Below, piece after piece: positions 42,679 through 50,192 of a DNA stretch of 64,000 nucleotides. The position numbers and the translations under genes are program-made. The notes beneath the pieces were generated by a model. That model made no database searches. It worked only from the letters and a program-made list of their open reading frames with translations, and was not told the origin of the DNA. The stretch is from Chryseobacterium jejuense (GTDB lineage Bacteria; Bacteroidota; Bacteroidia; Flavobacteriales; Weeksellaceae), in contig NZ_JAGIPR010000004.1 in the NCBI RefSeq assembly GCF_017877355.1, positions 372,001 through 436,000 of the forward strand, written 5' to 3'. Numbering within the stretch: the stretch's first letter is position 1; each line of letters opens with the position of its first letter.

Positions 42679-43833
42679 CGTCTCAAAAACATACTTCAAA
42701 ATAGCCTTATCTTCTTCCGTTAAAGCCACTTTTCTTCTGGCCATTGCTCTTTCAGCTACCTCATAGACTTTATCTAATCTGAATCTTTCATCATCTTTTA
42801 AGCCGCCCCAAGAAAAGTTTTCCACAAGGTTGGGTGGAAAACCGGGTTTGAAGATATTGGAGGCTACTCCAATTACAGTTCCGGTATTCAGTTGCGTGTT
42901 GATGGCTGTTTTAGAGTGGTCACCCATAATCAAGCCTGCAAACTGTAAACCTGTATCTTCAAAAGCTTTGGTTCTGTAGTTCCAGAATCTTACATTTCCA
43001 TAGTTATTTTTCATATTGGAAGAATTGGTATCTGCACCAAAGTTGCACCATTCGCCAACCACAGAATTTCCTACAAAACCTTCATGTCCTTTGCTGGAGT
43101 ATCCGAAAATAATAATATTGTTCACTTCTCCTCCTACTTTACAATGCGGACCAATGGTAGTCGCTCCATAGATTTTAGCACCTAAGTTAAATTTAGAATC
43201 ATCACAAAGTGCAATAGGCCCCCGAAGATGGCAACCTTCCATCACCTCTGTATTTTTACCGATATAGATTTTACCGGTTTTTGTATTGATCGTTGAAAAT
43301 TCTATGGAAGCTCCTTCTTCAATAAAAAGATCTTTTTTATCACCCAGAAAACCATTAGTCGAAGACAATTCCTGAGAAGTTCTTCCTTTGGTCAGTAAGT
43401 CAAAATCGAAATCAATCGCGTGGTGGTTATAGGTAAATAAATCTTTCGGTTTTTTAAAGAAGATAAGTTCTTCTTTAATGTCCGTCATTTTTTCTATCTG
43501 ATGAAGAGAAAATCCTTTCATATTGATCTTCGCCGCTACCAATTCGTCTTCATAGACTAAAGCTTCCCCCTGCTTAAGATCTTTGATCTGCTGAATAACA
43601 GATGCTGTAGGGATAAAGTTTGGAACTAAAAAAAGACTTTCTTTTTCTTCCGGCGCTTTAAATTTATCCTGAAGATACATTTCCGTAAAATAAGAAACTT
43701 CGGTATTCTCCAGAATTCTCTGCCATCTTTCAGAAAAGGTAAGAATTCCGCATCGCATGGCTGCAACCGGTCGGGTAAAGGTAAGCGGAAGAAAGTCTTC
43801 CCAATATTGTGCGTCTGAAAATACTAATTGCAT
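42673..43833 (-). CDS. GlmU-like sugar nucleotidyltransferase/acetyltransferase of Bacteroidota
   Basis: The 386-residue protein matches the alternative GlmU family seen in Bacteroidota (the alt_bact_glmU type). The N-terminal part starts LVFSDAQYWEDFLPLTFTRP and MRCGILTFSERW, a reduced nucleotidyltransferase domain. The C-terminal part (about 180-350) is a left-handed beta-helix with hexapeptide-like turns (IYIGKNTEVMEGCHLRGPIA, GAKIYGATTIGPHCKVGGEV). In this group it is thought to make UDP-GlcNAc or a related sugar for the envelope; the exact reaction is not proved by the sequence. It ends in a very long hairpin. Confidence 0.85.
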   Translation of the reverse strand: MQLVFSDAQYWEDFLPLTFTRPVAAMRCGILTFSERWQRILENTEVSYFTEMYLQDKFKAPEEKESLFLVPNFIPTASVIQQIKDLKQGEALVYEDELVAAKINMKGFSLHQIEKMTDIKEELIFFKKPKDLFTYNHHAIDFDFDLLTKGRTSQELSSTNGFLGDKKDLFIEEGASIEFSTINTKTGKIYIGKNTEVMEGCHLRGPIALCDDSKFNLGAKIYGATTIGPHCKVGGEVNNIIIFGYSSKGHEGFVGNSVVGEWCNFGADTNSSNMKNNYGNVRFWNYRTKAFEDTGLQFAGLIMGDHSKTAINTQLNTGTVIGVASNIFKPGFPPNLVENFSWGGLKDDERFRLDKVYEVAERAMARRKVALTEEDKAILKYVFETY

Positions 43834-43837
43834 TTTT

Positions 43838-43980
43838 TAGAAGTTAGGGGTTAAAAGGTAGAAGACAGGGACCTAAAGCCAAACCTTCACTACCTAAAAA
43901 CAAAAATACAAAAAGATGGGGGAAGTTGGGAGAGAAGACAAAAGATAATAGACGGATAGATAATAGACAGGGAATGGAAG
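43838..43980. repeat. Purine-rich intergenic repeat-like segment
   Basis: Imperfect short repeats follow each other: AGAAGACAGGGA, GGGGAAGTTGGGAGAGAAGAC, AGATAATAGACGG and AGATAATAGACAGGG. The GATAGATAATAGA motif recurs in inverted orientation upstream of ruvC (18560-18600). The -7 match TATTTTTG (minus strand, 43901-43908) for the GlmU-like gene lies inside the segment. Confidence 0.45.
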
Positions 43981-44030
43981 ACTAAATATTTGGCTGGAAA
44001 TTTTATAAGAATAATAAATATTGAACACAA

Positions 44031-44060
44031 AAAAGCCTTTCAAAAAATTGAAAGGCTTTA
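44031..44060 (-). terminator. Terminator after rpmE2
   Basis: AAAAGCCTTTCAA / TTGAAAGGCTTT forms a strong stem; on the minus strand it is followed by TTTTTGTG. It lies 20 bp past the L31 gene. Confidence 0.85.
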
Positions 44061-44080
44061 ATATTTTGAATATACAAAAA

Positions 44081-44332
44081 TTACTTAGCGAATTTTTTGT
44101 ATTTGTTCATGAACTTATCAACTCTACCTGCAGTGTCAACTAACTTAACTTTACCTGTGTAAAAAGGGTGAGAAGTTGAAGAGATTTCCATTTTGATTAG
44201 AGGATACTCTTGTCCTTCGAACTCGATAGTATCTTTTGTTTCTGCAGTAGATTTGCAAAGAAACACCTCGTCGTTACTCATATCTTTGAAAACAACAAGT
44301 CTATAATTTTCTGGGTGGATTCCGTTTTTCAT
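44081..44332 (-). CDS. rpmE2: Type B 50S ribosomal protein L31
   Basis: The 83-residue protein has [20 protein letters not shown] and [20 protein letters not shown], diagnostic of L31. It lacks the CxxC zinc motif of the type A form (only one Cys, in FLCKST), so it is the zinc-independent type B. It is a single gene with a canonical promoter and terminator. In many bacteria type B L31 replaces type A under zinc limitation, but in Bacteroidota it is often the only copy. Confidence 0.95.
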   Translation of the reverse strand: MKNGIHPENYRLVVFKDMSNDEVFLCKSTAETKDTIEFEGQEYPLIKMEISSTSHPFYTGKVKLVDTAGRVDKFMNKYKKFAK

Positions 44333-44403
44333 AATGCTATTTTTAAAAAATTAAAGTTTGCTTTCGAAATAGTAATGGATATTTCTCTGCTAATTTTAGG
44401 TTG

Positions 44404-44434
44404 CAAAAGTACAACTTTTTTTCTAATTTCCAAA
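44404..44434 (-). promoter_or_regulatory. Canonical promoter of rpmE2
   Basis: On the minus strand TTTG (44431-44434) is followed after exactly 19 bp by TACTTTTG (44404-44411), the clearest Bacteroidota promoter in the window. The leader is about 65 bases. Confidence 0.85.
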
Positions 44435-44483
44435 TACTGAATTCAATATTTTTTTCATGATAAGAAATTCAAAGTATTTTCGT

Positions 44484-44491
44484 TAAATTTG
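44484..44491 (+). promoter_or_regulatory. -7 promoter element of the beta-helix lipoprotein gene
   Basis: TAAATTTG is a full -7 match, 23 bp before the start codon at 44515. Confidence 0.55.
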
Positions 44492-44514
44492 GAACTTACT
44501 AAACATTAATTTCA

Positions 44515-45924
44515 ATGAAATTCAAATTATTACTGGCTTTTTCTTTCTGGATGCTCCTTGTAGCAGTATCATGTAATAAGGATGATATTACCTTTGATGC
44601 TCCTTCCCAACAGCTAAGGTTTTCAAGAGACACAGTATTCTGCGATACGGTTTATCATCAGGTACGTTCAGAAACCTATGTAGTAAAAGTATATAATAAT
44701 GAAGATAAAGATATTCTGATCCCAAGAGTAAATCTTGAGAAAGGGGCCACCTCATTATATAGAATTAATGTAGATGGAAAACCGGGATATGATTTTAAGG
44801 ATGTTCCGCTAAGAAAAAAAGACAGCCTATATATATATGTAGAAATTGCCCCTCAGGCAACAGGACCTGAAGCTATTGCTGAAGACAAAGTGATTTTCAC
44901 CGGTCCTGCCGGACAACAGCATGTTACTTTGTTCTCGGTAGTTCAGGATGCGGAGTTCTTTATTGAGACTCCTACCAATCCTAATGTGATTACAAGTTCT
45001 ACCACATGGGCCAATAATAAAGCGAAGATTATCTACGGAAATCTTACCCTGGATAAGAATGTAACTTTAGATATAGACCCTGGTACAAAGGTATATTTTC
45101 ATAAAAACAGCGGAATGAAGGTTTCGTCAAATGCAGTTTTAAATATTAACGGAACTCTGGACAAACAGGTTATTCTTCGTGGTGACAGAAATGATCCTTA
45201 TTATGATACGATTTCTAAAAACTGGAACTCCATCAAAATGGAACCCAATTCTATCCTTAATATGAACCATGCAAGACTATTTGGCGGAACCAGAGGTCTT
45301 GAAATGAACCAGACAACAGCCAATATCAACAATTCATTCATTCATACTTTCTTTGAATATGGTATGTATGCTGTAAATTCTACCGTGACTGCCAAAAATT
45401 TAGTAATGAATAACTGTGGTTTATCATGTATCGGGATTTTCAAGGGGGGGAAGCACAACTATACCCATGCTACAGTTACCAACTATTCTAAATCTATGGA
45501 ATCCTTTGACAGAAAAGGAATTTTCGTAACAAATGAGTGGAAAAACGCTGCCGGGCAGACAGAGCAAGGTGCTTTACAACAATTTAACTTATACAACAGT
45601 ATTGTATATTCTGATCGTGAAAATTCGGTTCAGTTTGAACAAACACCGGGACAGCAATTTGAATATTTCATTCAAAACTGTCTGTTAAAATACTCAAGTA
45701 CTTCCGAAGCAGGCTTTACCTTCGATAATAATATAAATGTGGTGCAGAGCATTAAAAATGAAGATCCACAGTTTATGAACTATTTCATGGCCAAAATGAA
45801 TTTAAGAGTAAAAACAACGTCTCCCGCCAAAGGAAAAGGCAATACTACTGTAGCAGGAACTGTTCCGTTTGATATTGTGAATGAATCAAGAACTACTAAT
45901 CCTACGATCGGAGCTTATCAATAA
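44515..45924 (+). CDS. Beta-helix lipoprotein of Bacteroidota
   Basis: The 469-residue protein has a lipoprotein signal ending AVSC (Cys20). An immunoglobulin-like domain seems to occupy about residues 35-150 (YVVKVYNNEDKDILIPRVNL). A right-handed parallel beta-helix follows, with repeated turns such as VTLDIDPGTKVYFHKNSGMK, VSSNAVLNINGTL and MKVSSN-type ladders up to about 440. The conserved end is NPTIGAYQ, common in surface-exposed beta-helix lipoproteins. The function is unknown; binding or cleavage of polysaccharide is possible but no catalytic residues are evident. The stop codon overlaps the next start (TAATG). Confidence 0.82.
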   Translation: MKFKLLLAFSFWMLLVAVSCNKDDITFDAPSQQLRFSRDTVFCDTVYHQVRSETYVVKVYNNEDKDILIPRVNLEKGATSLYRINVDGKPGYDFKDVPLRKKDSLYIYVEIAPQATGPEAIAEDKVIFTGPAGQQHVTLFSVVQDAEFFIETPTNPNVITSSTTWANNKAKIIYGNLTLDKNVTLDIDPGTKVYFHKNSGMKVSSNAVLNINGTLDKQVILRGDRNDPYYDTISKNWNSIKMEPNSILNMNHARLFGGTRGLEMNQTTANINNSFIHTFFEYGMYAVNSTVTAKNLVMNNCGLSCIGIFKGGKHNYTHATVTNYSKSMESFDRKGIFVTNEWKNAAGQTEQGALQQFNLYNSIVYSDRENSVQFEQTPGQQFEYFIQNCLLKYSSTSEAGFTFDNNINVVQSIKNEDPQFMNYFMAKMNLRVKTTSPAKGKGNTTVAGTVPFDIVNESRTTNPTIGAYQ

Positions 45925-46250
45925 TGGAAATTACTCAATTACAACAGCAGGTTGACGAATGGATCAAGACCATTGGTGTAAGATATTTTAATGAACTTAC
46001 CAATATGGCTATGCTGACTGAGGAAGTAGGTGAAGTAGCCAGAATCATCGCCAGAAGATACGGTGAGCAAAGCGAAAAGGAAAGTGATAAAAATAAGGAT
46101 CTTGGTGAAGAACTGGCTGATGTTCTTTTTGTAACCTTATGTCTGGCTAACCAAACTGGAGTTAATCTACAGGATGCTTTTGACAGAAAAATGAAAATCA
46201 AAACTGACCGCGATAAGGAGCGGCATCAGAATAATGAAAAATTAAAATAA
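45924..46250 (+). CDS. MazG-like nucleotide pyrophosphohydrolase
   Basis: The 108-residue protein has the single MazG helical unit: MLTEEVGEVARIIARR (E-x2-E motif near residues 32-36) and LGEELADVLFVTLCLANQTG (E-x3-D motif near residues 62-67). These acidic residues bind Mg2+ in all-alpha NTP pyrophosphatases. It should hydrolyse a nucleoside triphosphate to the monophosphate, presumably for pool sanitation. It is translationally coupled to the beta-helix lipoprotein gene by a 1-bp overlap, an unexpected pairing. Confidence 0.9.
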   Translation: MEITQLQQQVDEWIKTIGVRYFNELTNMAMLTEEVGEVARIIARRYGEQSEKESDKNKDLGEELADVLFVTLCLANQTGVNLQDAFDRKMKIKTDRDKERHQNNEKLK

Positions 46251-46257
46251 GATTCCG

Positions 46258-46289
46258 GATTTCAGATACAGATATAAAGGTCTGAAATC
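46258..46289 (+). terminator. Hairpin between the mazG-like gene and aroA
   Basis: GATTTCAGA / TCTGAAATC encloses 14 bases. There is no T run, so it is a poor terminator; it may be an RNA-processing or stability structure. Confidence 0.35.
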
Positions 46290-46318
46290 TGGTATCAGGA
46301 TTGAAATATGAAGAAATA

Positions 46319-47545
46319 ATGAAGAAGCTAGAAAAATCAACATTAATAGGAAATAAAACAATACAGATTAGCGGTTCGAAAAGTATTTCGAATCGTTTAT
46401 TGATTCTGGAAAGCCTGTTTAGTAATATAAAAATCGGGAATTTATCCAATTCTCAGGATACCCAACTACTGAAAAAGGCATTGTCTGAGGCTACGGATGT
46501 GGTGGACATTCACCATGCAGGAACAGCTATGCGTTTTCTTACCTCCTACTACTCTATCCAGGAAGGAAAAACAACCATCCTTACCGGTTCCGGAAGAATG
46601 AAAGAAAGACCCATCAAAAATCTGGTAAATGCCTTGAAAGATCTTGGTGTTGAAATTGAGTATATGGAAAATGAAGGGTTCCCCCCTTTAAAAATTACCG
46701 GAAAAAAGATTACACAGACTTCTGTAAATGTTCCGGCGAATATTTCCAGCCAGTTTATCACTTCTCTTCTTCTTATTGCAGGAAAACTTGAAAATGGGTT
46801 GGAGATTAACCTTGTGGGTGAGGTTACTTCAAGATCTTATATTGAAATGACGCTTGATATCCTGACAAGATTTGGAATTAAAAACAGCTTTGAAGGCAAT
46901 ACCATTAAAGTACAACCTTTCAAACCTAATCATAAATCTTCCACAAAAGGCTATGAAGTGGAAAGTGACTGGAGCTCCGCTTCTTACTTCTACTCTATTT
47001 GTGCTTTGGGAAGAGAAACCATTCATCTGAAAAGCTTCTACAAAGAATCTACTCAAGGTGATTCTGCCATTGCAAAAATTTATGAGGATTTCTTCGGAAT
47101 TAAAACAACCTATTCTGAAGCTGAACATCAACTGACTTTGCAACCTCAGCCAGATTTTTCTTTCCCTGAAAAAATCATTCTTGATATGAACAACTGCCCG
47201 GATATTGCACAAACTCTTTGTGTAACAGCTGCGGCATTAAAAATTCCTTTTGAAATTTCAGGATTGGGAACATTACGAGTAAAAGAAACAGACAGACTTC
47301 AGGCTTTATATAATGAACTTAAGAAACTGGGTACTGAAACAGAAATTACTGATTTAACCATTAACTCAGTGAGTTTCGGAGAACCGGAAGATCAAATTTC
47401 AATCAAAACATATCAGGATCATAGGATGGCTATGAGCTTTGCGCCTTACTGCCTGATTGGAGAGCTTTATATTGAAGATGAAGATGTAGTGGAAAAATCT
47501 TACCCGATGTTCTGGGAAGATCTTGCCAGTGTAACGACTAATTAA
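46319..47545 (+). CDS. aroA: 3-phosphoshikimate 1-carboxyvinyltransferase (EPSP synthase)
   Basis: AroA transfers enolpyruvyl from PEP to shikimate 3-phosphate in aromatic amino acid synthesis. From ATG 46319 the product has 408 residues; the in-frame TTG at 46301 is less likely. Visible motifs are ISGSKSISNRLLIL at the N-terminus (shikimate phosphate binding), HHAGTAMRFLTSYY, GSGRMKERPI, SSQFITSLLL, LRVKETDRLQA and TYQDHRMAMSFA. Typical AroA proteins have about 430 residues, so it is normal but slightly short. It lies 68 bp after the MazG-like gene. Confidence 0.95.
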   Translation: MKKLEKSTLIGNKTIQISGSKSISNRLLILESLFSNIKIGNLSNSQDTQLLKKALSEATDVVDIHHAGTAMRFLTSYYSIQEGKTTILTGSGRMKERPIKNLVNALKDLGVEIEYMENEGFPPLKITGKKITQTSVNVPANISSQFITSLLLIAGKLENGLEINLVGEVTSRSYIEMTLDILTRFGIKNSFEGNTIKVQPFKPNHKSSTKGYEVESDWSSASYFYSICALGRETIHLKSFYKESTQGDSAIAKIYEDFFGIKTTYSEAEHQLTLQPQPDFSFPEKIILDMNNCPDIAQTLCVTAAALKIPFEISGLGTLRVKETDRLQALYNELKKLGTETEITDLTINSVSFGEPEDQISIKTYQDHRMAMSFAPYCLIGELYIEDEDVVEKSYPMFWEDLASVTTN

Positions 47546-47620
47546 TTTGAAAATGTGGTAATTTGAGAATGGGTGAATGATCCTTATTCCAAATTACTGC
47601 ATATATAAAATGCCATAGCC

Positions 47621-48106
47621 ATGAAATATCTAATCTTACTATTGTTCCTGATTCCTACCGTTCTTTGGTCACAATATCTGAGATCTAATGAAGAAGTTAT
47701 TTATTCCTTTGATACCAAAGCCGGAAAAAAAATGACATTGGTAAAGGATAAAGGGAATGAATATATTCAGTACCGATTCGGGAGTAAAGACCATGTAGAA
47801 ATGGAATTTCCTTCGGAAAGAAATAAAGACAGCTGGAAACAATTCAAATACAAATCTTATCACAGAGGTGGTGGGAAACAAAATGCAGGAATGGATCTGG
47901 AATATCTTACCTTTTTAAATAATGGTTACACCTATTCACTTTTCAAATCTTACTATGCCGAAGATGGATCACTTTCTACAGGAATCACAGTTATAGACAG
48001 CAAAGGAAAATCAACAGATATTACAGGAATTTATAAAAGCATTAAAGGTTGCCTTTGCAATCTGGAAGACATAGGATTGGTAGAGAAAGATGACACAGGT
48101 CTGTAA
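47621..48106 (+). CDS. Secreted hypothetical protein
   Basis: The 161-residue protein has a signal peptide (residues 1-18, ending VLWSQ). The mature domain contains VIYSFDTKAGKKMTLVKDKG and EMEFPSERNKDSWKQFKYKS, and a Cys pair near the end (GCLCNLE). I do not recognise the family. The next gene starts just after its stop (14 bp), so the two are cotranscribed. Confidence 0.75.
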   Translation: MKYLILLLFLIPTVLWSQYLRSNEEVIYSFDTKAGKKMTLVKDKGNEYIQYRFGSKDHVEMEFPSERNKDSWKQFKYKSYHRGGGKQNAGMDLEYLTFLNNGYTYSLFKSYYAEDGSLSTGITVIDSKGKSTDITGIYKSIKGCLCNLEDIGLVEKDDTGL

Positions 48107-48119
48107 TTTCAATGTTGTT

Positions 48120-48800
48120 ATGAAAAAACTTTTTCTTTTTATTTTCCTTTTTATTATTTCAGATTTTTACGCTCAAAACCTGAATGATTTTTCTGTTCCG
48201 AAAAACTATAAAAAAGTGACTGAGATAAAAGGTGATTTGGATAAAGACGGAAAAGATGAAACGGTTCTTGTATTTGACACAGATAAAACAGCATCCGATT
48301 ACGAAAGAGCTCCCGGAAAAAAAGATTATAAAAGAGTTTTCTACATTCTGAAAAACGAACAGGGCCAGCTTAAGATCTGGAAAGAGAATACTACTCTGCT
48401 TCATTCAAGCGGAATGGGGTTTTATCCTGATGATAATATCCTTACCATTCAAATAAAAAATAATTGTTTGGTGGTAGAGCAACATTTTTCCACCAATTCA
48501 AGACACACCCAGATTAATAAACATACCTTCAGATTCCAAAATAGTGATTTTTATCTGATAGGTTCGTATGATAATTTTGCAGATAACTGCGGTTTTGATT
48601 TTACCAATGAAGTCAATTTTTCTACAGGAAAAGTTATTGTAGACAAAGAGTATTCATCATGTGATGATAATGCTAAAATACCGGAAAACTTTCACAAGGA
48701 ATTTATTCATAAACTTAAGACTCTTATTAAAATGGATGATTTCAGAATAGGAGAACATAGGTTCAAAATTCCGGATTCGAAGGAAGATTTTGTGTTTTAA
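48120..48800 (+). CDS. Secreted protein with one FG-GAP-like motif
   Basis: ATG 48120 gives 226 residues with a clear signal peptide (KKLFLFIFLFIISDFYAQ). The longer frame from 48090 overlaps the upstream gene and is rejected. GDLDKDGKDETVLVFDTDK near residues 33-51 is a calcium-binding FG-GAP/VCBS-type DxDxDGxxE motif. The remainder is rich in beta strands and unknown. It follows the preceding secreted-protein gene by 13 bp. Confidence 0.77.
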   Translation: MKKLFLFIFLFIISDFYAQNLNDFSVPKNYKKVTEIKGDLDKDGKDETVLVFDTDKTASDYERAPGKKDYKRVFYILKNEQGQLKIWKENTTLLHSSGMGFYPDDNILTIQIKNNCLVVEQHFSTNSRHTQINKHTFRFQNSDFYLIGSYDNFADNCGFDFTNEVNFSTGKVIVDKEYSSCDDNAKIPENFHKEFIHKLKTLIKMDDFRIGEHRFKIPDSKEDFVF

Positions 48801-48940
48801 GGGGGAAGCATGAAGTCATTTACTCCATAAAACATATGCTAAACATTTGATTTAGCAGTAACGTTTATAAAACAAACATATCTCCTTACTGACTTAGAGC
48901 ACTCCCCTCTTCCAGCTCCTAGCTTCCCGCCTCATCCGCA
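48801..48940. repeat. Intergenic inverted-repeat element (GCTGGAAG family), degenerate copy
   Basis: GGGGGAAGC (48801-48809) faces CTTCCAGCTCCTAGCTTCC (48909-48927), with AT-rich DNA between. It resembles the elements near 5.7 and 59.6 kb but the left arm is weak. Confidence 0.42.
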
Positions 48941-49027
48941 CCCAACAACTTAATTATCTTTTAAAGTTAAATTAACTCCTTATTGCTTGACATATTCTTA
49001 ATTTTAAATACAATTAAAATATAAACT

Positions 49028-50026
49028 ATGTTCAAGTACCCAATGAAATATGTAAAAAACTTTACGCTTAGTATTGCCACTGCAACGGTTTTCTTTTCCT
49101 GTTCTGAAGGAGTGGTAGAAAGGGATTCTAATGAAACAGGTCTTACATCTGTGAGCAAAGCAAGCTATAAATCGGCATCTCTGCTTCCTGTGGAAATGAA
49201 CAGCTGGATGGCTGGATTACAGGATAATATTTCAATTTCAAAAATTTCAATTCCCGGGACACATGATTCCGGAGCGCGCATAGATGCCCCTGTAGTAACA
49301 GGTACAGCGAAAACACAAGACCTCAGTATTGCTGAACAGCTGAATGCAGGAGTTCGATTCCTGGATATTCGTTGCAGACATATTGATAATTCATTTACGA
49401 TCCATCATGGTGCTATTTATCAGAATTTAAATTTTGATGATGTTTTGAATGCCTGTTATGCATTTCTTGAAAGTCATCCGTCTGAAACCATCATCATGTC
49501 TGTAAAGGAAGAATATAATGCATCCAATACAACAAGATCTTTCGAAAGTACTTTTGATTCTTATATCCAAAAAAAAATCTCAAAATGGGATCTTGGAACA
49601 AACATTCCAACCCTGGGAGAAGTAAGAGGAAAAATCAGACTACTTAGACGATTTTCAGCCGGAACTGCTAAAGGAATTAATGCTACTTCATGGGCAGATA
49701 ATACAACTTTTGAGATTAATAATCCAGGTGCTCAGCTTAAGGTTCAGGATTATTATAAAGTAACCAATAATGATGATAAATGGAACGGAATTTCCAATCT
49801 GTTTAATGAAGCTAAAAACAGCAATAGTGACAGACTTTTCATCAATTTCACAAGTGGTTATAAACCGGGAATATTCGGAATTCCAAGCATTCCTAGCGTT
49901 TCCAATGCTATTAATCCGAAACTTAAAACATTCTTCCAAACCAACACAAAAGGATCTTATGGGATTATGCCTGTTGATTTTGTAAATGCTGAACTGGCAG
50001 AGCTGATTGTAAAAACTAATTTTTAG
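49028..50026 (+). CDS. PI-PLC-like phosphodiesterase lipoprotein
   Basis: The 332-residue protein has a lipoprotein signal ending FFSC (Cys25). The catalytic domain starts SISKISIPGTHDSGA, with H79 as the first catalytic His, and continues LNAGVRFLDIRCRHID (D113, R115) and FTIHHGAIYQ (second catalytic His, 126 or 127). These are features of bacterial phosphatidylinositol-specific phospholipase C (X domain). It should cleave a phosphodiester such as PI or a GPI-like lipid outside the cytoplasm. A convergent phosphatase gene with a glycerophosphodiesterase-like domain lies next to it. Confidence 0.9.
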   Translation: MFKYPMKYVKNFTLSIATATVFFSCSEGVVERDSNETGLTSVSKASYKSASLLPVEMNSWMAGLQDNISISKISIPGTHDSGARIDAPVVTGTAKTQDLSIAEQLNAGVRFLDIRCRHIDNSFTIHHGAIYQNLNFDDVLNACYAFLESHPSETIIMSVKEEYNASNTTRSFESTFDSYIQKKISKWDLGTNIPTLGEVRGKIRLLRRFSAGTAKGINATSWADNTTFEINNPGAQLKVQDYYKVTNNDDKWNGISNLFNEAKNSNSDRLFINFTSGYKPGIFGIPSIPSVSNAINPKLKTFFQTNTKGSYGIMPVDFVNAELAELIVKTNF

Positions 50027-50053
50027 TGTAGTTAAATATAAATTGTCACCATG

Positions 50054-50084
50054 AAGCTGCCTCTCTTTTGGGGCAGCTTTTTTT
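50054..50084 (+). terminator. Terminator after the PI-PLC gene
   Basis: AAGCTGCC / GGCAGCTT is followed by seven or more T residues. Confidence 0.88.
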
Positions 50085-50192
50085 ATGCTAGCTGATTACG
50101 CCGATTTTTATTCATCTGCTAAATCAGAGAATAACAAACAAAAATGTCGCCCTTAAAGACGACGACATGTATTACCAAGAATAGGTATTCAA

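Noticed and set aside
46258..46289. Strong terminator before aroA
   Set aside because: The stem is only 9 bp with a large loop and has no T run; kept only as a low-confidence hairpin.
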